A stretch of DNA of 64,000 nucleotides from NCBI GenBank assembly GCA_948144175.1, contig CANXME010002580.1, positions 1-64,000 on the forward strand. The letters run 5' to 3'. Under the pieces are notes generated by a model. The model did no database searches. It saw only the letters and a program-made list of their open reading frames with translations, and had not been told where the DNA came from. Positions 53,182-63,240 of this stretch are shown piece by piece; positions within the stretch are counted from its first letter, which is position 1; each line of letters opens with the position of its first letter. A program made the translations under genes and the position numbers. This DNA is from Closterium sp. NIES-65. Lineage: Eukaryota; Streptophyta; Zygnematophyceae; Desmidiales; Closteriaceae.

Positions 53182-53985
53182 AGCAGTAGTAGAGTAGAAG
53201 TAGATTAGCAGTAGTTGCACCCTAAAAGCAATAGGCAGGGCGACTCAGGTAGGGCGGCTCGGTCCAGTACAGGAGGCGCGGCTCCGTTCAGGTAGGGCGG
53301 CTCGGCTCGGGTAGGGCGGCTTGGCTGGGTTCGGGCGGCGCGGCTCGGTTCGAGCTGAGCGGCTCGGTTCGGGCGGCTCGGTTTGGGCTGGGCGGCTCGT
53401 GGGTGTCGCAGCGGGGTGATAAGGGGCGGTGCGCGGGTCGAGAGGGGGCCGATGGGGCCGCTAAAGGGCAAACGGGGCCGACGGGGCCTCTAAGAGGGGT
53501 CGCGCGTGGGGTCGACGGGGCCAGCGGGGCCGCTAAGGGGCGACTCGTGGGGTCGATGGGGCCGGCTGGGGCCCCAAGAGGGGCAATGCGCGGGGTCGAC
53601 GGGGCCAGCGGGGGCGCTAAGGGGCGGCACGTGGGGTCGACGGGGCCAGCGGGGCCGCTAAGGGGCGGCACATGGGGTCGACGGGGCCGACGGGGCGACT
53701 GAGGGGTGGGCGCGCGGGGCAAACAGGGCCGACGGGGCCTCTAAGCGGGGCCAGCGGGGCCTCTAAGGGGCGGCGCGTGGGGTCGATGGGGCCTCTCAGG
53801 GGCGGCGCGTGGGTCGCTAAGAGGGAGGCGGGTCGCGGGTCGCGGGGCCTTAGGGGGCCGTCAAAACGATGCGCACGAGGGCGCTAGGGGGGAGGCACTC
53901 GAGGGCGCTCCGACAGTAGGGCGCACGAGGGCGCTAGTAGGTAGCAGTAGTGGTGGGCCCTAGGAATCAGTCCTAGCGGAGGACC
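53182..53985 (-). repeat. E6 leader: GC-rich tandem repeats
   Basis: Near gag, a gcggctcggttcgg-like array (53240-53400). Then units of about 39-40 bp around ggggccgctaaggggcgg and ggggtcgacggggccagc (53400-53830). The post-primer hairpin GTCCT/AGGAC and GGGCCC lie at about 53955-53985. Confidence 0.8.
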
Positions 53986-54123
53986 TGCTTTGATTCCATG
54001 TTACAATGAAGAAGTGATTGAACTAAGAAAGTTGGAGTACAAGTAGGAAACCCTAACTTTGTGTACCCCCTAAAGGCTAACCCACTATAGCCTACACAAT
54101 AATAACACATATAGTGTTTGACA
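53986..54123 (-). repeat. E6 primer site and 5' LTR
   Basis: The primer site TGGAATCAAAGC (53987-53998) abuts the LTR 53999-54123 (125 bp, TGTCAAACACTATATG to TTGTAACA in element orientation). Confidence 0.88.
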
Positions 54124-55371
54124 ATGACATGCACATGACCTGACCTTGCATACCCTCTTAGCATCTTGGCACGCTATGTTGCTCCTAGGAGACACCAACC
54201 AGAGCACATGGCTGCAGCGAAGAGGGTGTTGCGCTACTTGTGCAGTACGTTGGGCCTGGGCTAGTGCTTGGAGGGCGACGTCGAGTGGTCCTCACAGGTC
54301 ACGCAGACGCTTCTTGGGCTGACGACCAGCCTACACAGCGGTCGTCACAGGGTTACACCTTCAGCCTTGGCTCCGGCTCTGTTTCGTGGCGGTCTACCCG
54401 CTCGTCTTCTGTTCTCACCTCCAGCTATGAGGTTGAGATCTACACGGGGGCCATGGCTGCACAGGAGCTACGCTGGCTCACCTACCTGCTAACTGACCTA
54501 GGAGAGCCGCCTCGTTCTCCTCCAGTTCTGTACGTAGACAACAAGGCCATGCTGGCCTTGTGTCGGGAGCACAGACTGGAGCACAGAACGAAGCACATTG
54601 CTCTTCGCTACTTCATGGCTCGTGAGGTGCAGCAGCGTGGTGAGCTACGCCTTACCTACGTGGCCTCGCTGCTGCAGCTCATGAGCCAGGAAGTAGCGAA
54701 GAGCAATGTGCTTCGTTCTGTGCTCCAGTCTGTGCTCCTGACACAAGGCCAGCATGGCCTTGTTGTCTACGTAAAGAACTGGAGGAGAACGAGGCGGCTC
54801 TCCTAGGTCAGTCAGCAGGTAGGTGAGCAAGCTTAGCTCCTGTGCAGCCATGGCCCCTGCGTGGATCTCAGCCTCACAACTGGAGCTGAGAACAGAAGAC
54901 GAGCGGGTAGACCGCCACGAAACAGAGCCGGAGCCAAGGCTGAAAGTGTAACCCTGTGACGACCGCTGCAGAGCCTGGTCGTCAGCCCAAGAAGCGTCAG
55001 CGTGACCTGTGAGGACCACTCAACGTTGCCCTCTAAGCACTAACCCCATGCGCGACGTACTGCACACGTAGCGCAACACCCTCTTCGCTGCAGCCATGTG
55101 CTCTGGTCGGTGTCTCCCAGGAGCAACATAGCGTGCCAAGATGCTAAGAGGGTATGCAAGGTCAGGTCGTGTGCAGGTCATCAGGTACATGAGGCAGCCA
55201 ACAAGCTCTGGGTACGAGCCACTCGGCTCTACGGACTCATCCGAAGGCAGAGCTGAGAGCGAGTGGCGAGTAGACAGAGGAGTGGCCTGAGGCAAGGAGT
55301 ACGTGAAGCCGAAGCGCTGAAGGACCTGCTGCACCATGTGTGACTGAGTCAGGGTAATGGGGCGCTGTGCT
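54124..55371. pseudogene. Fold-back pair of CopA RNase H fragments
   Basis: The plus arm (54124-54664) carries PDLAYPLSILARYVAP, LTGHADASWADDQ, ALCREHRLEHRTKHIALRYF, and ends in LTYVAS. The minus arm (54665-55371) carries the same region inverted: RPITLTQSHMVQQVLQRFGF, MTCTRPDLAYPL, LTGHADASWADDQ and ALCQEHRLEHRTKHIALRYF. The arms are about 520 bp and highly similar, with a spacer of about 30 bp (54634-54664). Each is a fragment of pol without start or catalytic RT. The minus arm joins an LTR through a primer site at 55371-55380. Confidence 0.85.
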
Positions 55372-55507
55372 CTGATACCATGACGAGAAACGAGAATGAT
55401 TGAACTATGAAAGAGTTGGGTACAAGTACTAACCCTAATTGGGTTGTACCCCTTATGGACTACCCCACTACAGCCTACACAAATGCATAAGCTATAATGT
55501 TCTGACA
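55372..55507 (-). repeat. CopA-type 5' LTR and primer site fused to RT
   Basis: LTR 55381-55507 (127 bp, TGTCAGAACATTATAGC to CTCGTCA in element orientation). TGGTATCAGAGC, the perfect tRNA-Met-type site, overlaps directly into RT sequence ITLTQSHMVQQV. Leader, gag, protease and integrase are deleted. The right flank is acatg; no matching left duplication was found. Confidence 0.88.
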
Positions 55508-56070
55508 ACATGTTGCGGCCACTTATTGGAGCAGCTACAACGACGTTGTCTCAGCACTAGAGCGTTTCGGAGTAATCACGATCGGAACACGACGACTTCA
55601 TGGACGAGATGGACATCATGGAGGAGGCTTGGCTACCCCTACGTACGCTGACGCTATAGAACTCGATCGAATTGAAGCGAAGGCAAGACCAAAAAAGAAC
55701 AAATCTAAGTGTTCTCTCTACGGCAAGCCGGGACATCGACTCATCAACTGTGATGAAATGAAAACCGCACGTTCAACTCTTCGGGGCCGTAGCAGTGGAG
55801 CATATTTGATGGAAAGCGAGGGAATCTGGAGAGCGTACAAGAGATTATGTCCGCTGATGTCAACGGAACGTTGCGTATAGCTCACGTAACCTTAAATTAT
55901 GAGCAGGTACGCGTTGGAAAGGGCTTAATCTCTATTTTCTAGAATGGTAACGCACGCCTTCAACCAAGATCTAGGCCGATTGCTATCGCGATTTAAGTGC
56001 AACGGGGTATCCTGGCGAAATTACTTGGCAGCCATGGATTGGATCAAGAAAGTAGCTTTAGCAAGAGTTC
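55508..56070 (+). pseudogene. Gypsy-type Gag fragment with altered knuckle
   Basis: Frame 55629-55880 reads MATPTYADAIELDRIEAKAR, then KCSLYGKPGHRLINC. This has the spacing of a CCHC knuckle, but the second Cys is Tyr. Upstream WSSYNDVVSALERFG-like sequence and downstream stops suggest a scrap of Gag. Family by knuckle context only. Confidence 0.5.
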
Positions 56071-56352
56071 AGATCTGAAAATTGACGAGTTTTTCAAGCC
56101 CTACCAACCCAACCCTCGCCCTACAACAATCGCCAACAACCCAAAGTGCTAAACTAGCAACACCAAAGGTGTTGTAGTGAGTAGCAAAGGTTTGTTGGTG
56201 CTTGTTGGGTGCGAGATCAATTCCAGCCTGCAACAAGTCTAACCACCACATTTTGCCCAAACCCTTAGCCCACAACCAGCTAGAGCAAAATACCACAACC
56301 ACCTACACAATCAACAACATTCAATGCGAAAATCGGAGGATCATGGACTAAA
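56071..56352 (-). other. Possible outer part of CopD LTR
   Basis: No gene seen. It lies across E7 from the CopD 3' LTR (57882-58561) and ends in the ctaaa duplication, so it is probably the continuation of the sequence E7 entered. Confidence 0.35.
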
Positions 56353-57876
56353 TGTCAGAATGTTATGTTTGTCTAGCCTGCAGTGGGGTACTCAATAGTG
56401 AGTACAGCCCAATTTAGGGTTTGCTATATGTACTCAACTGCTTGCTAGTGACTTCCATTCCTCATTTCTTCACATGGTATAGAGCTGGTTCCCTCCTGGG
56501 ACTGTTCCTTCCTAGGGCCCACCACTTCGCTAAACGTTTTTTTCTGCCCTGCCCTTAGCGCGTTTCGCGCTCTCCCCTGCTGCCCGTCGCGGCCCTTCGT
56601 GGCCCCTTTGCGACCCCGTCGCGGCCCTGTCGCGGCCCAGTCACGGCCTCGCCCCGGCCCTGCCCCGTCGCCCGGCCCTGCCCCGTCGCCCTGTCGCCCC
56701 CCCCCCCCCCCCCCCCCCCCCCCCCGTCGCGGCCCCCCTTCGCGGCCCTGTCGCGGCCCTCCGTCGCGGGCCCCCGTCGCGGGCCCCCGTTGCCCGCCGC
56801 GGCCCTGTCGAGGCCCTGCCCCGGCCCTGCCCCGACCCTGCCCCGGCCCCGCCCCGGCCATGCTCCGTCGCCTGTCGCGGCGCACCGGGGACCCATGCAC
56901 CGCCCCCCCCCTCTTTTCACGTCGCCTGTCAAGGCGACCTAAGGGGGCCGCGCAACCTGGGGGGGGGGGGGGAGAGAGAGCATCGCCCCTTCTGCCGCCT
57001 GTTTTGGCGCCCTGAGAGGCCGCGCGTCGCCCCCCGCCCCGTAACCTCCCTACCCGCCATCCCGCCTTGCCCTGTGTTAGGGTTTGGGGGTGGCGAGTAG
57101 GGGGTGGCGGATGTGTGGTCTCCCCTGCTCCTCCTCCTCCTCTGTCTCCCACTGCTGCAGCTGCCGCTGAGGGGGGTGGGTGTGTGAGAGTCGACGGAGT
57201 GGTGCTAGGGGGTGGGGTGTGAGTGAACCTAGGGTGCAGCAGCAGGTGTGTGAAAGGGGGGTGGGATAGTTTGGGGAGGTTGAAGGGGGGTGGACGTCGT
57301 GAAGCCCGCAGCTCCAATCGCCTGTGAGACCGTTGCGCTAGTCGCCTGTGAGCCCGTTGCGCCAGTCGCTCGTGAGCCTGTTGCTCTAGTCGCCCGTGAG
57401 TCCGTTGCTCCTGCCACTCAGAGTTAGCCGCGGAGCCAGTTACTCCAGTAGCTCGTGTGCCAGTTGCTCCAGTTGCCAGTGTGCCAGTTGCTCCTGTTGC
57501 CCGTGTGCCAGTTGCTCCAGTTGCGTCGTGTGCCAGCAGCTTCAGCTGCCGCCCACTACCTCCTCTCCTCTCATAGTCCCTCCTCCTTCACACTTGCCCT
57601 CGGTGATAGCCTCTAGCTTTGCTTACATTTGTGAACTTTAAACTGTTGCTTCTTGTACTTGTGCTCAGATTGTGTGGTGACATTGTGATCCACCCTGAGC
57701 TTGTGTTTTGCTTGCTTGTTGTGCTGATTACACCCCACTTTGGCTATGGGGGTGTGTCAGAATTTTATGTTTGTCTAGCCTGTAGTGGGGTACTCAATAG
57801 TGAGTACAGCCCAGTTTAGGGTTTGCTATATGTACTCAACTGCTTGCCAGTGACTTCCATTCCTCATTTCTTCACA
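56353..57876 (+). mobile_element. E7: non-autonomous short LTR element
   Basis: LTRs 56353-56474 and 57755-57876 (122 bp each, about four differences) are flanked by ctaaa (56348-56352 and 57877-57881). The 1.28-kb interior lacks gag, protease, integrase and RT. It keeps a primer site (TGGTATAGAGC at 56475), the hairpin TCCC-tcct-GGGA with GGGCCC, a GC-rich leader with 29 C (56697-56725) and 14 G (56959-56972) runs, an octapeptide-type repeat (57310-57530) and the CopA-like 3' block with PPT. It must be moved by proteins of another element. Confidence 0.92.
57310..57535 (+). repeat. 24-bp repeats in E7
   Basis: Two blocks of 24-bp units encode, in one frame, VACEPVAP- and VPVAPVAR-like octapeptides. 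This looks like the last remnant of an integrase-RT linker. A TAG separates the two blocks, and no start or domain is linked to it. Confidence 0.6.
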
Positions 57877-57881
57877 CTAAA

Positions 57882-58561
57882 TTCTTCAACCCACGAACGG
57901 ACTCTACCAGGGAAAATCGCTAAGAAAAATAAAACCTCCGCAAAACAAGACCACGCTCGACCCGGATAACTCCAAAAAGACCCTATTAACAGTAAGTATT
58001 GAAGGAATACTATGGAGAGCATAGCGATAACCAGAGAGCTTGGGCTATATAAATGTTGTTACGCCAGCGACTTGGTAGAGTTTGGGTAGCGTTGGGCTCA
58101 AATGACCAAGTGAGAATTCATGTAGAGATTGGACATTACTAGGAAAATAGAATATGTCAAACACATGAGCAAATACAAATATATATAGGCAAGCAAGAGT
58201 TTCACAAAGATTGCGTGGCACCACAAGTAACCCAACCATGCAAAAATGTTGTGCAGGTGGGTGAACACGCCCCGCATATTTCCAACCCAACTCGGCACCG
58301 GAATTCCTCACCGTGCACGCTAGTTCAGCCAATACAGCAAGGGAGCAGCGTGCCTCACAAGCAAGGTACCTACGACTCCCAAGAATCGTCATTCCTAGCA
58401 CCAATTCCGCCGAGTTCGCTGCAGTAGCTCGCAGTCACCTGTAGTCAGTAGTGACCGCCACCGAACTCATGTGTCGGTGCCGAGCAGACTCAGACGTTAG
58501 TTGCCGACCTGCCAAGTCAAAGTTCATCGAGAGCCCTTGCAGTCATAGGGCCCTCTAACAC
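57882..58561 (-). repeat. CopD 3' LTR (inner part)
   Basis: In minus orientation the LTR starts TGTTAGAGGGCCC, just after a GTAGTAGGGCAGGGGAG polypurine tract (58562-58578). A TATA-like CTATATATATTTG lies near 58180. The outer end is not clear because E7 is inserted; it may continue at 56352. Confidence 0.55.
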
Positions 58562-58717
58562 TCCCCTGCCCTACTACAGCATGGCCCTTCATAATCACAG
58601 GGCATGCATACACACATATACACCAAAAAGGGACACACAAACGAAGCACTTTCAAAGTGCAAACACGCACCGCACCAGCCATGGCTATGCCATGGCACCA
58701 TCCACATCATGGAGTGT

Positions 58718-59609
58718 CTAGGTCTCACTACCTTCACTCGAGAGCCTCACCTGCCCCACGGCCTTGAAGCAACGGCTGAAGGCGGGGAAATGCATCGCCT
58801 TGGTAAGGTAGTCAGCCGGCCGCTCGCTCGTAGGGATGTACTGCAGTTGCAGCTTCCTGCGCTTGACCATGTGCTGCACCCACATGTGGCGACGCTCCAT
58901 ATGCTTGAGACTCCCCTTGAATCCCATACCACCGGCCACTAAAATGGCAGAGGAGTTGTCCACAAAGAGAGTAGTGGGCTCCTCACGCCTTAGCCAATGA
59001 AACTTTGCCAGCTAGAAGCGCAGCCTGCGCGCCTCCTTCCCACCCTCTACTGCAGCGACATACTCAGACTCTGTGGAGGAGAGGGTGGCGCATCGAATCC
59101 TCTGGCTCGCCCAAGAGACGGCGTCACCTCCGAGCACGAAGACATAGCCACCAGTGCTAGTCCTGTTCTGCTTGTCTCTCGCATCATCAGCATCGGCGTA
59201 GCCTACCAGCTCCAAGGACTCCGGCCCACCACCAAACTCCGACGCAACATCTCTGCTCCCCACCAAGTACGCCAAGCACCGGTCCAACTCCTTCCAGTGC
59301 TGATCACTCCGCACAGTCTGGCCCAACCCGAGCTTGCTGCAGGCGAAGGCAATATCAAGACGAGTGGTACAGGCCGCAAACTGCAAGGATCCCACCTTCT
59401 GTCTGTACTCCTCCTGGCGAGACTGCCATCCCGCATCCTTGAAGGTCTGCACACTAAAAGAGTCAGAAGAAAGAGGGGTGCGAGGCACTCGCAGCGGCTG
59501 CTCCCCATCAAAGAAGTGCCTATTGACCTTGTCCACATAGGCCCCCTTGTGTAGCCACATCCTCCTCGTAGGCCTGTCCCAAATCAGCTGCAACCCCAAA
59601 TACCATTTC
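58718..59609 (-). pseudogene. CopD RT end and RNase H
   Basis: A different copia lineage from CopA, B and C. LRKWYLGLQLIWDRPTRRMW leads into KVNRHFFDGEQPLRVP, QEEYRQKVGSLQFAACTT, LVGYADADDARD, STGGYVFVLGGDAVSWAS, LSSTESEYVAAVEGGKEA. A TAG at 59012-59014 breaks the frame; after it VDNSSAILVAGG, KHMERRHMWVQHMVKRR and PTSERPADYLTKAM complete the RNase H to 58718. The first RNase H Asp, the Glu and the NSSAI segment are kept. The gene is cut at 59609 by the CopC-2 LTR, so its RT catalytic core is missing. Confidence 0.9.
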
Positions 59610-60690
59610 CGTAATTCAATATGCTGATTTAAGGTTATGATGCAAGTTCTGTATCTGCAGTTGAATGGAGCGGTGAGTCTGGTACAACCGATGTGAAGTA
59701 TAGGCTGGTCTTGGCCAATGGGAGCGGTTGGTGGTGTTCAAGGAGTGAGTCTGACTTTTTGGTTTTGAGCGAGCTATTTTGGAGGTTTTGATTGGGTGCC
59801 GTTCGAAATGGCAGTTGCTCATGAGTTCGAGTGAGTGGCTGCTCGCGCTGCCACTGTTCGAGGAGCGAGATTTGTCCTTGCTCATGCAGCGTGTTCGTTA
59901 GCGTGTTCGTGAGCGTGTTCATTAGCGTGTTAATTAGCGTGTTCATTAGCGTGCTCAGTAGCGCGAGCGTCATATGCTCGCGAATCGTTTTTCAGCGCAG
60001 GTCGGTAGATTACTAAGATCTCGAGTAAGTTCGGTTCCTCACGTTTTTTAGCAGCACTGACAGTTCGGATCAAATGTAAGTTCCGGAACGAGGGCACGTG
60101 GCGAGAAGCAGTTGAGCGGTCAAATGCAATGCTGATCGACATTGACATTTTGACTCGTTTAAGTTATGAACGGACTTCATCGCAACCGTTTGAGATTGGC
60201 GCGAAGTGAAATTATCGGATCGGGTCCATCAACAATGTTCGCGCGAGAAAGGCAAAATATTTCGGCGACGCATCGAGTGCGCGCCAGGTCACAAAGGGAA
60301 TGGGAGGGAACCTGAAAATCTGCTCGCGCTACGAGGTGTGAATTTGAAACACCTAGATCAAGGAAGGAATGGAATGATTTAGCATAGTATAAATTGGTTG
60401 TTCTTATTGTTCCAACATATAACTTGAGTGAAGATTTTTTCCTACGCCTGCTGCAAGTAAGCTGCCACGAGCTACCTCATTGACAACGCCAAGGAACGAC
60501 AACTACTGCTGCACCTCAGCCGTCACTGCAACTCTCTCTCTCTCTACACGCTCGGACCCTTGGATAGGGGCTAACCTCGGTCAGGCACCCAAGGACCCTC
60601 GTAGGTGACCCCGAGGAGAGAGTATAGTGACTACTAAGGTTGTTAGGAGCCACTTTAGTGCATTTAAATAGTAACAAGTGGTATCACAGC
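59610..60690 (+). repeat. CopC-2 5' LTR and primer site
   Basis: About 1.07 kb, homologous to 31644-32482 plus 39234-39416. TATA box TATAAAT at 60388-60394; CT run near 60530-60546; end GTAACA at 60671-60676; primer site TGGTATCACAGC at 60679-60690. A 12-bp repeat (gcgtgttcatta) is expanded to about six copies at 59890-59962, against two in CopC-1. The first base is C instead of the expected T. Confidence 0.8.
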
Positions 60691-60722
60691 TCGAGTTACT
60701 ACGTTGTTGCCGTTAGAACATC

Positions 60723-61740
60723 ATAGGAGCGAATGGAGCAGAAGGGTCCTCAAGCCAAGAAAGTAGTGGAGGCCAAGCAGCAAGGGTTTCGGTGCCAAGG
60801 ATGGCGAGAACCAGCCAGGGGTCCCTGCTAAAGGAGGTTCTGAGGAACTTCACAGTTGAGAAGTTCAACAGCACGAGATATGACGATTGGGCGTGGAAGA
60901 TGCAGCTGTACTTCAGGCAAGTGGGTCTGCTCAAGATGATGATTGGAAAGGAAGAAAGACCAAGTGACCCTGCTATGCAAGAAGAATGGGACAAGAATAC
61001 CTATTGTCGCAAAGTTTGGAGCTGAATCAACGCGCGCACATCATGCATCTCCTAGAGGAAGCGGGGTGTGGGCCGAAGGTGTGGACCGTGCTTGAAGACT
61101 TGCACGCGTCGACGTCGGTTGTAGCCACGCTGATGCTAGAACGAGAGATGACTTTGCTGCGGGTAAATGAAGGGGAGCCGCTGCAGCCCGTCCTAGACAA
61201 GATGCGAGGCATATGCGCAAAGTTGACGATGGCCGGCATCGTGTATACGGAGAAATCAGAATGCCTGAAGATGCTGTCGCTACTTCCTGAATCATGGCTG
61301 CAGTTCATTAGTGGGTTGAGCCTCCCACAAAATCCAGGGGCAGTGGACTGTCAAATGGGTGGGGAGCAAGATCCTAGAAGAAGATTTTCCAACGCGTCAA
61401 ATGAGCAATGCGGATGACGGCAATGGTGGCTTCGGCATGCAGGGAAGCAGTTGGGAAGAACAGGCGCAACGGGTCTAAGAACATGCACGGTGAAAAGCGT
61501 TATGGCAATGTGGCCAGGCAACGAGAGTTCGACGAAGAAAATTCGGGGAGCAGACATGACAGGTTCAGCAGAAGCGGAGAAAGCACGCGCAATTATGAAC
61601 AGTGGAATAGTGAAACTGCAGGATGAGGTAGCTATAGGGCAGGCTTTGGAATTTTTAGGGGAAGCTGCTGGTACTATCAGAAGCCGGGACATACTTGGGT
61701 CCAGTGTCACAAACGGTCAGAATGGTGGAACCCAGGTCAC
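60723..61740 (+). pseudogene. CopC-2 Gag, start lost and frameshifted
   Basis: Aligned with CopC-1, the start codon is ATA at 60723-60725. VPRMARTSQGSLLKEVLRNF, YDDWAWKMQLYFRQVGLLKM follow; a shift near 60985 leads to LNQRAHIMHLLEEAGCGPKV, LMLEREMTLLRVNEGEPL and MLSLLPESWLQF. Another shift lies near 61345. The knuckle region reads CWYYQKPGHTWVQC (about 61660-61705), with Tyr in place of the second Cys. No functional Gag. Confidence 0.85.
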
Positions 61741-62050
61741 TTGAACAATGACAAAGACGAAGGCGAGAAGGACGGTGTCAACATGGTGGCGGATCGTGCA
61801 AAAGAGGCGGATCAGTATGAAAGAAGGGCAGCAGGGCAATTCTTCCATGTAGCGGCAGGAGAAACAGCACGTGCCAACAGTACACGATACGGAGGTGGTC
61901 GGCTCACATGGATTTTGGATACAAGAGCTGCTTGGTCAATGACACCGTGTGCAGAGTTGCTGGAAAGTAAGCACCCATCTCGGAAGTCAAGTCCATGTCC
62001 GCACACGCAATAAGGGTGATGGGTGCAGGAAGGGCTGGATTCTTGGGAGC
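61741..62050 (+). pseudogene. CopC-2 protease start, then lost in a minisatellite
   Basis: QFFHVAAGETARANSTRYGG and LTWILDTRAAWSMTPCAELL equal the CopC-1 protease start, with DTR in place of DTG. After VMGAGRAGFLGADG the gene ends, because the next bases become the 14-bp tandem repeat at 62053. Confidence 0.8.
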
Positions 62051-62052
62051 TG

Positions 62053-62228
62053 ACGGGGTAGCAGTGATGGGGTAGCAGTGATGGGGTAGCAGTGATGGGG
62101 CAGCAGTGATGGGGTAGCAGTGATGGGGTAGCAGTGATGGGGTAGCAGTGATGGGGTAGCAATGATGAGGCAGCAGTGATGGGGTAGTGGTGATGGGGTG
62201 GTGGTGATGGGGTAATGGTGATGGGCGG
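62053..62228 (+). repeat. 14-bp minisatellite
   Basis: About 12 copies of gatggggtagcagt, degenerating to gatggggtggtggt at the right end. Because 14 is not a multiple of 3, long frames appear on the other strand by artefact. Confidence 0.92.
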
Positions 62229-62690
62229 CCGTGTGGACGGGGAAGGAGAGGCGGAGCAGCAAGGGGAGGCGCAGTAAGGGGAGGGAGAGGGGGGGTATGG
62301 CTGCCTGTGGTTTGGGTTTGGCGGAAACGTGGGGAGGGATGGGAGAAAGGGGAGCAGGGAGAAAGGGAGTAAGGGCATGCAGACGGGTGGGGAAGGAATT
62401 GAGAGAGGGAGAGTGGGGGATTGCAATCGAGGGGCTCCAGGGGGGCGAGGCGTGCAGGGGCGAATAGAAGGGCGCGATTGGGGGAACGAGAGGGGGCGCA
62501 GAGGATGATGAGGGGGAGGGCATGAGGAAGTGCGAGTGCAGGTGAAGCGAGCAGCGTGGGAGGGCGACGATGTGTGGCAGGGGAAGGGGAGGCAAACAGC
62601 AAAGAAGAAGCGAGTGAGCCGCTTGAACGCAAGGTGTTGCAGGCAATACTGGCGGAGTTACTGGCGGAGTTGATAAAAATACCATTTCAA
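62229..62690 (+). other. Purine-rich stretch without gene
   Basis: GGGGA/GGGAG-rich sequence with no family-level protein match on either strand. No LTR end, tandem period or tRNA feature seen. Confidence 0.45.
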
Positions 62691-63240
62691 AATTAACCTT
62701 GGCCGTGCCTGCCCACCCTTGCAATCATGTCCACGTGCTTTTCCACCCTCTCACCTCACCTCACCATGCCACCTGCTCACCTCACAGTCCCCTCTACTTT
62801 CTTCCCCCACCTCCGCTGCTCGCCGAGCCCTGTCAGTCTGTCACCCTTTGTTCATTTGATTCAAAAGTCTCCCCCACGTCCACTTCATGCTGACCCCTGT
62901 CATTGCCTGTGGCCCTCCTTGCAGTCACTTTGCCATCCCAGGTACGGCCAGTTCTCCGCATCCCCCCTCCGTTATCCTTGCCCGCCCCTCCTCCCCTCTC
63001 CACATGCCCCCTCCCCTGTCCTTGCCCTCCTCCCCTCCCTCAGCACCCCCCCTTCCGCTCTTAATGTCCCTCCCCTCTCCACTCCTCCCTCATGAGGGCA
63101 GGGTTCTGGCAGAAAATGACATAATGAAAGCACTCCTCATGAGTCCACGTCCTTCCTCCCCGCACCTCAGCACCCCCCGCTCTCCCCATCACCCTTCCCC
63201 GTACCCCACACCACACTCAGCAACTCCACACTCTCCCATC
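62691..63240 (+). other. Pyrimidine-rich stretch without clear gene
   Basis: CT-rich DNA (cctcccctctcc-like runs) resembling intron or simple sequence. Open frames here have Pro/Ser-rich composition and no domain I recognise. Confidence 0.4.

Larger units (their letters stand above)
42895..54123 (-). mobile_element. E6: composite CopA element made of two fused copies
   Basis: LTRs at 42895-43019 and 53999-54123 share gattgaacta and the CopA core. Between them are two sets of gag-protease-integrase-RT sequence. The right copy runs from the leader to the start of RNase H (47340). There it joins, in frame, the glycine tract of the left copy, which continues to a complete RNase H (43240). The flanks gggga and atgac do not match, as expected for recombination between two insertions. 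Confidence 0.85.

Noticed and set aside
55020..55511. 163-codon frame running from an LTR into RT sequence
   Set aside because: It starts in the LTR and crosses the primer site and a deletion junction; the first 50 codons are not protein-like.
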